Source: an uncultured Elusimicrobium sp. (GTDB lineage Bacteria > Elusimicrobiota > Elusimicrobia > Elusimicrobiales > Elusimicrobiaceae). From it: a DNA stretch of 19,286 nucleotides. The position numbers and the translations under genes were made by a program. Under the pieces are notes generated by a model. That model saw nothing but the letters and a program-made list of their open reading frames with translations. It was not told where the DNA came from and did no database searches. Shown here in pieces: positions 7,228-15,965 of this stretch. Each line of letters starts with the position of its first letter. Positions within the stretch are counted from its first letter, which is position 1. The DNA lies in the NCBI GenBank assembly GCA_946061795.1, contig CAMGSK010000004.1, positions 1 to 19,286 of the forward strand, given 5' to 3'.

Positions 7228-8622
7228 TTAACGAATGCCGATCATTTCCTCTACGCGGCGCATGCCGGCGTCCACGTCGGTATTGCCCGGATCCAGCTGT
7301 TTGGCCACCACCCACGCCGCTCTGGCGCGCTCATAATCGTCTTGGTTATAGGCGGCCAAACCTTCCAAATATTTCTGATGGGAAGCCGCACGCGCTTCAT
7401 CGGATACGCGGGTGGACGCCCCGCCGATTCCCTGCAGCGTGCTGTTGCCGTCCGGCCCCAGCGATTCTCCCGGCTGGGCCAATCCGCCGGGCAACAGGGT
7501 GCCGCCCGGGTTTTCCACCGTGACGGTTTCCACGGGGTCGTCAATCTTGGGGGCTTCCTGCTGCTGTTTTTCTTCTTCCTTTTGTTTGGCGATTTCCACC
7601 GCTTTTTTGGCGGCTTCCTGTTTGCGTTTCAAAGCGTCTTCTTTGGCGTTGCGGGCCTGTTTAATCAAGCGGTCCATATGATTGGGATCGGCGCCCCATT
7701 TTTTAGCGTTGGTCCAATAATTGATGGCGCTGTCAAACTTTTGCGCACCGTAAGATTTATTGCCTGCGGTATAATAGCTTTGCGCAATTTCGTCTTTCAG
7801 CTGTCCCATATATTTCTGGGCGCGGGTGTCGCCCGGCTGAATCTTGGAAATGCGTTCAAACATGAAATAGGATTCCAAATACTGGCCTTTGTTATAAAAC
7901 GCCATCGCCTGCTCCATGCCTTCCTGCACCTGTTGTTTGCGCAGTTGGTTCTCCGTTTGGGCGATGCGGTTAACCAAAGCGGGGTCATCTTTGCGAATCA
8001 TCAGCGCGTTATACCAATTGTCCAGCGCTTCCTGATAATCGCCTTTGTCATACGCTTCGTTGCCGCGGCGGCCGTATTCTTGGGCGATTTCTTTATCAAT
8101 GCGTCTCTTCCAGGCCTGGGCCTTGGAATTATACGGCTGAATGGTTAAAATTTCGTCCAGTTTGCCGTTGGCTTCCACCAAACGGCCGGACCCGTACATA
8201 CGTTGCGCTTCCTGAAACTTGGCTTCCACCACTTCCGCTTCCGAAGTCGTGCCGTAAGCTCCCATATGCCCCGCCTGCTTGGCCAGCGTAGAAGCTTGGG
8301 TAAAATTCGGGTCAATGCTCAAAATGGTTTGGGCCATTTCCTGTGCGCGCTGGTAATCCCCCTGGCGGTAGAGCGTATAAGCGTTTTCATACACTTGCCG
8401 CAGCATATAGTTTTGGATGCGCTGTTTTTCCAGCTGGACGGTGGAAAGATATTGTTTCTTTTCTTCCACGTCGTTTAACGTACCCAAAGAAATCTTATTC
8501 AAATCCAGCATCATGCCTTCTTCTTTTCCGTGGCGGCGGATCGGATTGGGCTGGCGCAGCGGTGCGGCGACCGCTCCGAGAGCGACCGACAAAATCAAAA
8601 CGGACACAAGATGTTTTCTCAT
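7228..8622 (-). CDS. Exported tetratricopeptide-repeat protein (TadD-like position)
   Basis: A signal peptide (MRKHLVSVLILSVALGAVAA, cleavage near residue 20) leads to a 464-residue protein with TPR-type helical hairpins at about 76-110, 135-170, 184-215, 236-268 and 284-316. A Lys/Glu/Gln-rich segment (325-360) and a Gly/Pro-rich low-complexity stretch (365-405) separate these from a final TPR at about 415-448 (YLEGLAAYNQDDYERARAAW). Tad loci usually encode a TPR protein, TadD, needed for pilus assembly, often as a lipoprotein. This one has no lipobox cysteine, so it would be soluble in the periplasm. A strong AGAGAGGA site precedes the ATG, and it follows TadC by 12 bases. A periplasmic assembly or scaffold role is likely, but identity with TadD rests on context as TPR sequences are not specific. 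Confidence 0.82.
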   Translation of the reverse strand: MRKHLVSVLILSVALGAVAAPLRQPNPIRRHGKEEGMMLDLNKISLGTLNDVEEKKQYLSTVQLEKQRIQNYMLRQVYENAYTLYRQGDYQRAQEMAQTILSIDPNFTQASTLAKQAGHMGAYGTTSEAEVVEAKFQEAQRMYGSGRLVEANGKLDEILTIQPYNSKAQAWKRRIDKEIAQEYGRRGNEAYDKGDYQEALDNWYNALMIRKDDPALVNRIAQTENQLRKQQVQEGMEQAMAFYNKGQYLESYFMFERISKIQPGDTRAQKYMGQLKDEIAQSYYTAGNKSYGAQKFDSAINYWTNAKKWGADPNHMDRLIKQARNAKEDALKRKQEAAKKAVEIAKQKEEEKQQQEAPKIDDPVETVTVENPGGTLLPGGLAQPGESLGPDGNSTLQGIGGASTRVSDEARAASHQKYLEGLAAYNQDDYERARAAWVVAKQLDPGNTDVDAGMRRVEEMIGIR

Positions 8623-8634
8623 AAAATTTCCTCT

Positions 8635-9519
8635 CTAAAAGCTCAGTCCCTGTGAGAACAAGCCCTTAATCATAGGAGACAAGATTAAAATAAAAATCGT
8701 CGGGAAAATAAACATAAACAACGGAAGAAGCATTTTGGTGGACGCCTGCGCGGCCAATTTCTCTGCGCGGCTCATGCGGCGGCTGCGCAAATCCGAAGAA
8801 AAGTTGCGCAGCAAATCCACCAGGCTGGTACCCAATTCGTCGGACTGAATAATCAGTCCCACCAAAGAGCGCACTTCCTGCACGCCGGTGCGGTTGGCAA
8901 AGCGTTCCAACGCTTCGCGGCGGGAATAGCCCAATTTGATTTCGTTCAGCGTTTTTTCCAATTCTTCTTCCAAAATCGTCTTTTGTTTGGCGATATTGAT
9001 AATTCTTTCAAAAGCCGTCAGATAATCCAAGCCGGACTCAATAATCAAAGCGGCCAAGTCAACCGTTGTAGAGAAATTGCCCAAAATTTCGGCTTGTCTT
9101 TTTTGGATTTTGCTTTTCAGCATCATATCGGGCAAATAGAAGCCCAACGGGATAAACAGCAACCCCCAAACGCTCTGAAACAGCAACATAATGGCCACGG
9201 GAAGCACCAGAGCCAAAATTACTTTCAAATATAAAATATCCACCGGCTGGGGGTTGTCGGGACTGCCCAGCTGCATATGCAAATCTTCCAGAGAATGTTC
9301 CAAATGAAACGTGTTAAGACAAAACACGGCCAGCCGGTCCATCCATTTGTTTTCCGGCTGCAAGCGGGCAAAGCTGGAAGAAGACTTAAAGCGCTGTGCG
9401 GCCACGTCCACGATCCGCTCTTCTTCCCGTTTGGGAGAGAGCAGCGCAAACACGGCCACAAACAGAGAGATGGCCCCAATCAGCAGCAGCAAAATCCGAA
9501 CAAGATACCAAAAGTCCAT
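8635..9519 (-). CDS. tadC: TadC-like inner-membrane platform protein (T2SSF family)
   Basis: The protein has 294 residues, the usual TadC size. It has an N-terminal helix at about 5-27, a pair of helices at about 96-130, a cytoplasmic T2SSF domain at about 145-255 (GNFSTTVDLAALIIESGLDY; SDELGTSLVDLLRNFSSDLR) and a C-terminal helix at about 263-284. TadB and TadC together form the inner-membrane platform that couples the CpaF motor to pilin extraction. The ATG overlaps the TadB stop by one base (TAATG), and an AGAGGTG ribosome-binding site lies in the end of the TadB gene. This indicates coupled synthesis of the two partners. The family assignment is firm. Confidence 0.93.
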   Translation of the reverse strand: MDFWYLVRILLLLIGAISLFVAVFALLSPKREEERIVDVAAQRFKSSSSFARLQPENKWMDRLAVFCLNTFHLEHSLEDLHMQLGSPDNPQPVDILYLKVILALVLPVAIMLLFQSVWGLLFIPLGFYLPDMMLKSKIQKRQAEILGNFSTTVDLAALIIESGLDYLTAFERIINIAKQKTILEEELEKTLNEIKLGYSRREALERFANRTGVQEVRSLVGLIIQSDELGTSLVDLLRNFSSDLRSRRMSRAEKLAAQASTKMLLPLFMFIFPTIFILILSPMIKGLFSQGLSF

Positions 9520-11147
9520 TATACTTTCACCTCTCCCAGTTTCTGAATCAACTTCATACCGATCATAATCCAGACGAAACAGCCGAACAGCACAAACAAG
9601 CCGAGCGGGGAAGAATAAAACGAAATCATTTCATCCGGGCGGAACACAAACATCACGCCCAACATCACCACCGGCATAATGCCCACCACGATTGCCTGAA
9701 TCTTCTGCTGGGCGGTCATGGCGTCCAGTTTTTCTTCCAGCTTGCTTTCTTCGCGGATGTTTTCCACCAAACGGGAAAAAATCACCGTCAAATTACCGCC
9801 CACCTGGCGTTGAATGATAATGGCTTTAATCGTATAAGCAAGCATACGGCTTTCCACACGCTCATCCAATCCTTCCAAGGCTTTTTCAAAGGGCGTACCC
9901 AAGCGGTAGTTTTTAATGACCAGACCAAATTCGTCCGAAATGGGAGGACGCATGTCCTGAGACACCAACTCAAACCCCTGCACAATGTCCATACCGGAAC
10001 GCAAAGAGTTGGAGAGCAAAATCAAGGAATCCATCAGCTGGGTGTTGATTTTCCGGCCGCGGCTTTTTTTCAGTTTATCCAGCACGACGGCCGGCATCCG
10101 CACGGAAACATACGCTCCGGCCGCCAGTACCAACAGGAACATCACCACGCCGCCGAAACCGCCCACGCCCATCCCCATCAAAAGCCCCAGCAACGCAAAT
10201 ACGCCCAACGTGCCAAACACGATATATTTCACGTCTATGGTTAAAAACTGGCGGTTAAAATCATCGGCCCACATGACGCTTTTTTCCCGGTAGCGTTCCC
10301 AGGCCATAGAGATTTCGTCTCTTTTGTTGCTCATCAGCAAATACACGGCCCACCCGGCCAAGAAGGAACCCAGGATCAACAGCAAGAAGCTGAACATCCG
10401 CTCCCCGTCCGTCGTCTGCAAATATTTTACGTCCGGCACTTCCATCGGAATAGGAGAAGAGAAAAACTCGCGCCACAATTGGTTGGTCAGCGTGACCACC
10501 GCCATAACGGAGCGGCGGTATTTGTCTTCTCTTTGGGAAACGGGGCTGGAAAACGACTCAATCGTACTATAAAATTCTCCGTTTATCACTTCCAGCGTGG
10601 CCAACATGGCGCGCGCGCGGCCCTGCATACTGTCCTTTTGGTTATACTCGTCATTGCCGCGCACCAGTTCCCGGTTCAAACGGTCCAAATTGCTCACCAG
10701 ACGGATACGGTTGCCCACATAGCCGCGCGAAAGCTGCTCCAGCACGATGGGCTGGCTGGGATCCAAAGACGTATTGGCTCTGTCCAAAAACGCATATACG
10801 CCCGCCAGCGCGCGGTACCACAGCGTGGCCTCACTGAGCGTGCCTTCCCCTTGGATAAACACGATTTTCCATTTATCCATACGTTCCAGCTCTTTGGGGA
10901 ACCATTCCGGCATCTTGACCTGCTTTCCTTTCAAAGAGGCTCCGCAAACCTCGGGGTATTTATATTGTTCTTTCTGGGCCTGCGGCATGTTTACGTTAAA
11001 ATAGTTGGCCAGCACCTGCATTTTAAACATGGCGCACTCAATCTGGCGTTTGTCCTTTCTGTCCAACGCGCGCGCATCCAACGCCTGCGGGGCCAAAGCG
11101 CTCAGGCAAAACACGGTCAAAACAGCGTACAATGCGGTTTTTTTCAT
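9519..11147 (-). CDS. tadB: TadB-like platform protein with a large exported N-terminal extension
   Basis: The C-terminal half is a normal TadB: membrane helices at about 308-326 and 330-348, a T2SSF domain at about 370-475 (MDSLILLSNSLRSGMDIVQG; RQVGGNLTVIFSRLVENIRE) and helices at 484-501 and 514-532. Ahead of it is something unusual. A signal-peptide-like start (residues 1-25) leads to about 225 residues of predicted extracytoplasmic helix-rich sequence, then a transmembrane helix at about 252-272 and a cytoplasmic linker. The total of 542 residues far exceeds the usual 300 or so. Cys38 and Cys68 in the extension could form a disulfide. A GAGAAAA-type site precedes the ATG, 9 bases after the ATPase gene. 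The extension may contact CpaB, the secretin or the TPR protein in the periplasm; that is inference. Confidence 0.9.
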   Translation of the reverse strand: MKKTALYAVLTVFCLSALAPQALDARALDRKDKRQIECAMFKMQVLANYFNVNMPQAQKEQYKYPEVCGASLKGKQVKMPEWFPKELERMDKWKIVFIQGEGTLSEATLWYRALAGVYAFLDRANTSLDPSQPIVLEQLSRGYVGNRIRLVSNLDRLNRELVRGNDEYNQKDSMQGRARAMLATLEVINGEFYSTIESFSSPVSQREDKYRRSVMAVVTLTNQLWREFFSSPIPMEVPDVKYLQTTDGERMFSFLLLILGSFLAGWAVYLLMSNKRDEISMAWERYREKSVMWADDFNRQFLTIDVKYIVFGTLGVFALLGLLMGMGVGGFGGVVMFLLVLAAGAYVSVRMPAVVLDKLKKSRGRKINTQLMDSLILLSNSLRSGMDIVQGFELVSQDMRPPISDEFGLVIKNYRLGTPFEKALEGLDERVESRMLAYTIKAIIIQRQVGGNLTVIFSRLVENIREESKLEEKLDAMTAQQKIQAIVVGIMPVVMLGVMFVFRPDEMISFYSSPLGLFVLFGCFVWIMIGMKLIQKLGEVKV

Positions 11148-11156
11148 ATTTTTCTC

Positions 11157-13418
11157 TTACACCGCCGGCGGAGGAGGCGGAGTGTTGGGCAAAATCGGGT
11201 CTCCGTTTTCATCCAGTCTTATCGCGCCCTTCGTAAATACGTCTTCCGGCACGGGAACGCCTTTGGCTTTAAAATCCGAATAGAAAGACGGCAAATTCCC
11301 CGTAGGAGCGAACAGCCCCTGCACTTTTCCGTTTTCGTCCACTCCCGTCTGCACGTAGCGGAACAAATCCGTGGATTGAATTTGGCCGTTTTTCTGCCCG
11401 TGCATTTCCGTAATATACGTGACTTTTCTGGACCCGTCGGAAAAACGGGAAAGCTGCACGATCATGTTCACTGCGGAAGAAATCATTTCGCGAATGGCGG
11501 AAATGGGCAAATCTCCGCTGGCCTGCATGCACATGGCCTCCAAACGGCTTAATCCGTCACGCGGCGTATTGGCGTGAATCGTCGTCAGAGAGCCTTCGTG
11601 ACCGGTATTCATGGCCTGCAACATGTCCAGTGCTTCACTGCCGCGGCACTCCCCGACCACAATGCGGTCGGGACGCATACGCAAACAGTTTTTAACCAAA
11701 TCCTGAATGCTGATGGCGCCTTTTCCTTCCACGTTGGGCGGACGGCTTTCCAAAGACACCCAGTGCGGCTGCTGCAAACGGAGCTCGGCCGTGTCTTCTA
11801 CGGTAATAATACGCTCGTCATCGGCAATGTAGCCGGAAAGAGCGTTTAAAAAGGTGGTTTTACCGGTACCGGTACCGCCGCAAACAATGATATTTTTGCG
11901 AATGCGCACGCATTTCTCCAAAAACTCCATACATTCCGGGCTGATGGTGCCGAAACGGAAATAATCGGCCGGGCCGAAAGGCTTTTGGGAGAAACGGCGA
12001 ATAGTCAGCGTCGGGCCGGATACGGCCAGCGGCGCGATGATGGCGTTTACGCGGGAGCCGTCTTTCAAACGGGCGTCCACCAGCGGCACGGACTCGTCAA
12101 TACGGCGGCCGAGCGGGGAGACGATACGTTTGATGACCTGCACCACTTGTTCGTTGTTTCTGAATTTATATTTGGTTAAGGTCAATTTACCTTTTTGTTC
12201 AATAAAAATCTTGTCAAAGGCATTGACCATAATTTCGGTCACGCCGGGGTCTCTCATCAGCGTTTCCAAAGGACCAAGACCTAAAATTTCATCCAACAAT
12301 TCCGAGGAAAAACGCGTGCGCTGGTCGCGCGAAAATTGCAAATTAGGCTGCTTCTGCAAAATATCGTCCACAATAGCGGCCACCCGTTTGCGGGTTTGCT
12401 CGCTGGCGGTGTTTTCGTCGCTGATCACGATGCGTTCCACTTCCAGCGTTTTCACCACGTCTTTGTGAATTTTTTGCTTTAAATCGTCCCAAAAGGAAAG
12501 TTTGGTTTTTCCTTCTTCCTCTTCCACGGCCACGTGGCTTTCCTGAACGGGACCTGCGGCGCCGGCAAAAATCGGGCTCCAAATTTCCTTGGCCGCCTGG
12601 GTAAATTCTTCATCCGACACGGAAGCGCTCCAATCCTTGGCCGCCGGGGAAAGGTCTCGTATTTTCGCCAACACCAGACGCAAACCTTTAATCCATTCCG
12701 ACTGGGGATTGGTAATGATTTCCACTTCCTTGCGGTTGGAAGAAGCCATAATCGCTTCGTCCCACGGCAGGAAAACGTCAATATCTCTGCCCATGGAGTT
12801 ATAGAAACGCTCCACCTCTTCGTAGGCAATGGAGCCGGGCATATCATACTGGTTGCAAATCACGCTGACGCGTTCCATGGGATAGCGCTGTTCTTTGTAA
12901 TCGTTAAACAGCTGAACCGTGGAGTTCAAATGGGTACGCGTGGCGTTGGACACCCAAAAAATCTTGTCGGCAATATCAAAGGCAAACGCCTGCATGGGGA
13001 AAGAAGAATCCACATCCAAGAAAATGTCAAACGTCTGGGAAAGGCGGGACAAAATGGGAATCAAAATTTTCGGGCTGATGGAAGCCACCTGCGCACGCGT
13101 ATTGCCCAAAGGCAAAACGCCCACTCCCCATTGGGACATGGACACTTTCCCGCGCAAAAGCCCCCCCACCACTGCAATATTGGTGTTGCCCAGCGTACGC
13201 AAAATATCCGCCACGCTGACGGGTTTTTTGATGTCTAAATAAAAGCTGTGTTCTTGGCGCGCCAACGGATCAAGCGGCACAATCAGCACGGGCCGTTTCT
13301 GAATGCCGGCCCAGCCCAGCGCCAAGTTCAGCGTCAGCGTAGTCTTGCCCGCGCCTTCTTTGGGGCTGCTGAGCGCGATGATTTTGGATTCGTTTTTTTG
13401 AGTTTCCAATTCCGCCAT
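11157..13418 (-). CDS. cpaF: Fused TadZ/CpaE-like ATPase and TadA/CpaF secretion ATPase
   Basis: Residues 1-260 are a ParA/MinD-like domain: deviant Walker [11 protein letters not shown] (18-27, with Lys20 and Lys25), a switch region ending in Asp50, and a Walker-B-like FLDVDSS around Asp135. This matches TadZ/CpaE, which localises Tad machinery; no receiver domain precedes it. After an acidic linker (about 290-310), residues 312-730 form a full CpaF/TadA motor: GGTGTGKTT (514-522), Asp box ITVEDTAEL (538-546), Walker [10 protein letters not shown] (585-593) and His box TTIHANT (612-618). The protein ends in a Pro-rich tail (PNTPPPPP). CpaF alone is usually about 430-480 residues, so 753 reflects a true fusion in one reading frame. 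It powers pilin polymerisation at the cytoplasmic face. It begins 7 bases after the secretin gene, with a weak ribosome-binding site. Confidence 0.93.
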   Translation of the reverse strand: MAELETQKNESKIIALSSPKEGAGKTTLTLNLALGWAGIQKRPVLIVPLDPLARQEHSFYLDIKKPVSVADILRTLGNTNIAVVGGLLRGKVSMSQWGVGVLPLGNTRAQVASISPKILIPILSRLSQTFDIFLDVDSSFPMQAFAFDIADKIFWVSNATRTHLNSTVQLFNDYKEQRYPMERVSVICNQYDMPGSIAYEEVERFYNSMGRDIDVFLPWDEAIMASSNRKEVEIITNPQSEWIKGLRLVLAKIRDLSPAAKDWSASVSDEEFTQAAKEIWSPIFAGAAGPVQESHVAVEEEEGKTKLSFWDDLKQKIHKDVVKTLEVERIVISDENTASEQTRKRVAAIVDDILQKQPNLQFSRDQRTRFSSELLDEILGLGPLETLMRDPGVTEIMVNAFDKIFIEQKGKLTLTKYKFRNNEQVVQVIKRIVSPLGRRIDESVPLVDARLKDGSRVNAIIAPLAVSGPTLTIRRFSQKPFGPADYFRFGTISPECMEFLEKCVRIRKNIIVCGGTGTGKTTFLNALSGYIADDERIITVEDTAELRLQQPHWVSLESRPPNVEGKGAISIQDLVKNCLRMRPDRIVVGECRGSEALDMLQAMNTGHEGSLTTIHANTPRDGLSRLEAMCMQASGDLPISAIREMISSAVNMIVQLSRFSDGSRKVTYITEMHGQKNGQIQSTDLFRYVQTGVDENGKVQGLFAPTGNLPSFYSDFKAKGVPVPEDVFTKGAIRLDENGDPILPNTPPPPPAV

Positions 13419-13425
13419 AATTAAT

Positions 13426-14160
13426 TTATTCCACCACTTCTACGGTAATAAACAAGAAGAGCGAACGCTGCTCTTCGCTGACGTCTTTATATTTAAACAA
13501 CAATCCAATCAACGGCAGACGGCCCAAAAACGGCACGCGGGTTTCACTGACGTTGCGGTTGCTGCTTTTTAAACCGCCGATAACCAGCGTTTCCCCGCTG
13601 TTGAGTTCCACATGGGTTTCCACGTCGCGGTTGGTAAAAGACGGAGCCGTGGCCGTACCGACGGACACCGTACGGGAATAGTCCACCGTAGAAACGGACA
13701 GCTGCACCTGCAAGTCAATGATATTGCCTCTTTCCGGAATAATGGTGGGCAAAACGTTGAGCAGAATGCCGTATTCTTCCAACTGAGACCCCACGCCCTG
13801 ATTGTTCACCACCGGTATAGGCACTTTACCACCGACGGTAATTTTTGCCGCGTTGCCGGAACTGGTGACGATTTTGGGGTTGGAAAGCACCTGGGCGCGG
13901 CCTTCCGTCTCGGACAGACGCAAACGGGTAATGACGGAGGTTTTCCGTTCAAAATCACCCAAAGAAAGAATGCCCGGGATATTGGCTTCTTCAAAGTCAA
14001 AAATTTGGTTCCATTCAAACCCTTTAGCCGAAGTCATGGTACCGCCGATTTCCACCACGTCGGCACTGACGGCCACCAAGCGCGTTTTCTTGGCGAAAGC
14101 GGCTGGGCAGGCTAAAGCCACCAACAAAACCAGTAAAGTAATTTTTATAGTAGATTTCAT
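13426..14160 (-). CDS. Short CpaC/RcpA-like secretin, core domain only
   Basis: A signal peptide (residues 1-23, cleavage near AFA-KK) is followed directly by a secretin core: VVEIGG (35-40), VLSNPKIVTSSGNAAKITVG (91-110), PIPVV, EEYGILLNVLPTI (128-140), GETLVIGGL (189-197) and VPFLGRLPLIGLLFK (209-223). These are the conserved secretin and CpaC signatures. At 244 residues it is about half the length of usual CpaC proteins: the N-terminal pilus-formation and BON domains and any S-domain are missing. The open frame has clear upstream spacing (15 bases after CpaB) and an AAGGA site, so it looks natively short and not broken. It should form the outer-membrane pore, possibly with another protein providing the periplasmic rings. 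Assembly as a pore is inferred. Confidence 0.87.
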   Translation of the reverse strand: MKSTIKITLLVLLVALACPAAFAKKTRLVAVSADVVEIGGTMTSAKGFEWNQIFDFEEANIPGILSLGDFERKTSVITRLRLSETEGRAQVLSNPKIVTSSGNAAKITVGGKVPIPVVNNQGVGSQLEEYGILLNVLPTIIPERGNIIDLQVQLSVSTVDYSRTVSVGTATAPSFTNRDVETHVELNSGETLVIGGLKSSNRNVSETRVPFLGRLPLIGLLFKYKDVSEEQRSLFLFITVEVVE

Positions 14161-14175
14161 ATGTTTTGTCGTTCC

Positions 14176-14928
14176 TTATTGGAATAATTTTTCAAATGTG
14201 GCGATTTCCATTACAAACTGTTCCACATCGCCGTGAGAGCGCAGGATAATGGAAATGGTGCCCTCGCCTTCGGCCAAGGCCAAATACTGGGCGTCTCTGG
14301 CCGACAGGGCCAAGCTCAGCGCGCTGGTGTCGGTATAGGCGTTGGCGTTTTCGTCCTGATCTTTCAAAGCGGCGGCGGACTTGGCGTCCAGTCCTTGTCC
14401 TAAGTTGGAACCTACGCCCAACACCTTGATATTTTGCAGCAACGTGACCGTCACGCGCTGTTCTATGCCGTTTTTCATACGGGCGTTGAAAGTCAGCAAA
14501 ATATCCACGTTGTCGTCGGGTTTAATCATACTGGCCACGTTGGAATCGGCCTTAATCACGTACCCTCTCATGCGCACCGGGATTTTGCTGGACAAGCCGG
14601 CCTCGGGAGAAAGCGAGGTGACGGCGTATTTGGAAATTTGGTTTCCTTTCGGGATTTGGACGCGTGCGATGGCGTTGTCAATTTTGGCAAAGTCGGAATC
14701 GGTGTTCCAAGTAAAAGCATCTTTTTGCACATAGGCGGCCGGCATACGCACTTTTTTCAAGTAATCGCGGCGAATCACTTCGCGCTCTTTAATGTCGCGA
14801 ATGGGCACCAAAACCGTTTTCACCGTTTTGGAAGCTTCTAATTTTTTCTCGGCGCCGTGAACAATCATCGCATATACGAGGGCGGCCAAAACGGCGACCA
14901 CCAACGGAAGCAATATTCCTTTTTTCAT
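14176..14928 (-). CDS. cpaB: CpaB/RcpC Flp pilus assembly protein
   Basis: The protein has an N-terminal anchor helix (about 4-23), a SAF-type domain at about 36-103 (TVLVPIRDIKEREVIRRDYL; RVQIPKGNQISKYAV) and the RcpC/CpaB beta-rich domain at about 112-235 (VRMRGYVIKADSNVASMIKP, DDNVDILLTF, LSARDAQYLALAEGEGTISI). At 250 residues it is near the usual length. CpaB sits in the periplasm next to the secretin and is needed for Tad pilus biogenesis. A canonical AAGGAG site lies 6 bases before the ATG. It is preceded by a 54-base gap after the TadE gene, in which I see no hairpin, and is followed 15 bases later by the secretin gene, the normal rcpC-rcpA order. Confidence 0.93.
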   Translation of the reverse strand: MKKGILLPLVVAVLAALVYAMIVHGAEKKLEASKTVKTVLVPIRDIKEREVIRRDYLKKVRMPAAYVQKDAFTWNTDSDFAKIDNAIARVQIPKGNQISKYAVTSLSPEAGLSSKIPVRMRGYVIKADSNVASMIKPDDNVDILLTFNARMKNGIEQRVTVTLLQNIKVLGVGSNLGQGLDAKSAAALKDQDENANAYTDTSALSLALSARDAQYLALAEGEGTISIILRSHGDVEQFVMEIATFEKLFQ

Positions 14929-14982
14929 CTTTTCTCCTTAAGTAAATCCCGATTTTATTGAATATGACAAATCTTTCCGGCT

Positions 14983-15471
14983 CTATTTTGCGTCAGAGCT
15001 TTCATATACTTTTTCCACCGGCATACGCGTAATGGCTCTCACTTTGCGCACGCCTTCGCGTTTTGGGTCGCTGGCCAAAAGCCAGCTGGTCCCCGGGAAA
15101 ATCAACCGCACCGGATATACGACCGTCACGATCACGTCTTCGTGCCGGTGGCGCGAATACAACGGGTCCGTTCCCGTTCCCTGCAGCCGCACGCTTACGC
15201 TGATACGCTGCGCGTCGGCGCCAAACACTTTTTGTTTGGCAATATTGATTTTTGTCATCATCGTACCCGTATTGGCCCGGCCACTGGGTTTTTTCACCCC
15301 GACCAAAGCCCCTATGCGGGCAAATTCATAGGAAGCGTGATTGGCGATAATCGTGTGATAGGCAATGTTGCCGTATTCCAAAATGAAGAATATCATCAAC
15401 ATCAGCACCGGCAGAATCAACATCAACTCCGCCGCCACCTGCCCTTCACGCCTCCCATGAAAGAATTTCAT
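14983..15471 (-). CDS. tadE: TadE-like pseudopilin
   Basis: A short basic leader (MKFFHGRREG) is followed by QVAAELMLILPVLMLMIFF, with Glu15 at +5 after Gly10. This is the pattern by which TadE pseudopilins are cut by the Flp prepilin peptidase. The single membrane helix spans about 11-34. The remaining 125 residues are extracytoplasmic (ANHASYEFARIGALVG near 43-58) with a beta-rich C-terminal part. The length of 162 fits TadE/TadF. TadE proteins are minor pseudopilins needed for fibre assembly or anchoring. A GGAAAAG site precedes the ATG. It lies between the Flp gene and cpaB, each on the same strand, and is one of four pilin-like proteins in the window. Confidence 0.9.
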   Translation of the reverse strand: MKFFHGRREGQVAAELMLILPVLMLMIFFILEYGNIAYHTIIANHASYEFARIGALVGVKKPSGRANTGTMMTKINIAKQKVFGADAQRISVSVRLQGTGTDPLYSRHRHEDVIVTVVYPVRLIFPGTSWLLASDPKREGVRKVRAITRMPVEKVYESSDAK

Positions 15472-15495
15472 ATCTTTTCCGTCAAACGGTATTTC

Positions 15496-15717
15496 TTAGT
15501 CCTGATTGACGCCGCCGATGATTTTGGCTTTCACGCTTTCAAACACTTCCGGCATCATGTTTTTCACCAACATACCCACCGCCAAGGCGATACCCACCAC
15601 CACGCCGAGCATGATGATGTATTCAATGGTGTTCTGGCCTTCTTGTTTTTTCACGCAGTTGAAAGCGGCTTGTTTCAACGCGTTGAGTTTGTTTTGCGCA
15701 ATAACGATCAACTTCAT
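15496..15717 (-). CDS. flp: Flp-type major pilin candidate, 73 aa
   Basis: A long 27-residue leader ends in Gly27 and is followed by QNTIEYIIMLGVVVGIALAV, with Glu32-Tyr33 at +5/+6, the Flp signature. The mature product would be 46 residues: a hydrophobic helix, then MMPEVFESVKAKIIGG and a short polar end. Flp pilins polymerise into the Tad fibre after cleavage by TadV/CpaA. The ribosome-binding site is nearly perfect (AGGAGGAG, about 5 bases before the ATG), clearly stronger than for the neighbouring pilin-like genes. This supports the view that this is the abundant subunit. It is flanked by another Flp-like gene (24 bases upstream) and TadE (24 bases downstream). Confidence 0.92.
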   Translation of the reverse strand: MKLIVIAQNKLNALKQAAFNCVKKQEGQNTIEYIIMLGVVVGIALAVGMLVKNMMPEVFESVKAKIIGGVNQD

Positions 15718-15741
15718 ATAGACTCCTCCTGATTTGAGAAA

Positions 15742-15933
15742 TTAATTGCCTGTATCATATACCGACAAAATCACTTTGGCCGCTTTGTCAAACTGCTGCG
15801 GCACCAAATTGGAATACAGCGAATAAAACGCCACAAACGCGCCGAACAGAAACCCCGCCGTCAAGATGTATTCCATGGCCGTCTGGCCTTTTTTTTCACG
15901 CAGTTTTTTGACCGCGCCGTATTTCTGTATCAT
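15742..15933 (-). CDS. Flp-like class III prepilin, 63 aa
   Basis: The basic leader MIQKYGAVKKLREKKG ends in Gly16, followed by QTAMEYILTAGFLFGAFVA with Glu21-Tyr22 at +5/+6, the Flp/class III processing motif. The mature peptide would be about 47 residues: a helix, then VPQQFDKAAKVILSVYDTGN. No clear Shine-Dalgarno sequence is present (TTTGATATG), and an in-frame stop lies just upstream, so the start is fixed. Its helix differs from the 73-residue pilin (Ala/Phe-rich against Ile/Val-rich), so it is not a recent duplicate. It may be a minor pilin. It follows the PorV-like gene by 32 bases, which places it at the start of the Tad block. Confidence 0.85.
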   Translation of the reverse strand: MIQKYGAVKKLREKKGQTAMEYILTAGFLFGAFVAFYSLYSNLVPQQFDKAAKVILSVYDTGN

Positions 15934-15951
15934 ATCAAATTATCACGACGC

Positions 15952-15963
15952 CGTCCGAAGACG
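15952..15963 (-). promoter_or_regulatory. cUUCGg tetraloop hairpin between the PorV-like and pilin genes
   Basis: The minus strand reads CGTC-TTCG-GACG just after the PorV-like stop codon, a 4-base-pair stem closed by an exceptionally stable UUCG tetraloop. No U tract follows. It may act as an mRNA stability or processing boundary between the surface-protein genes and the pilin genes, or be a chance match of a short stem. Confidence 0.3.
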
Positions 15964-15965
15964 CC

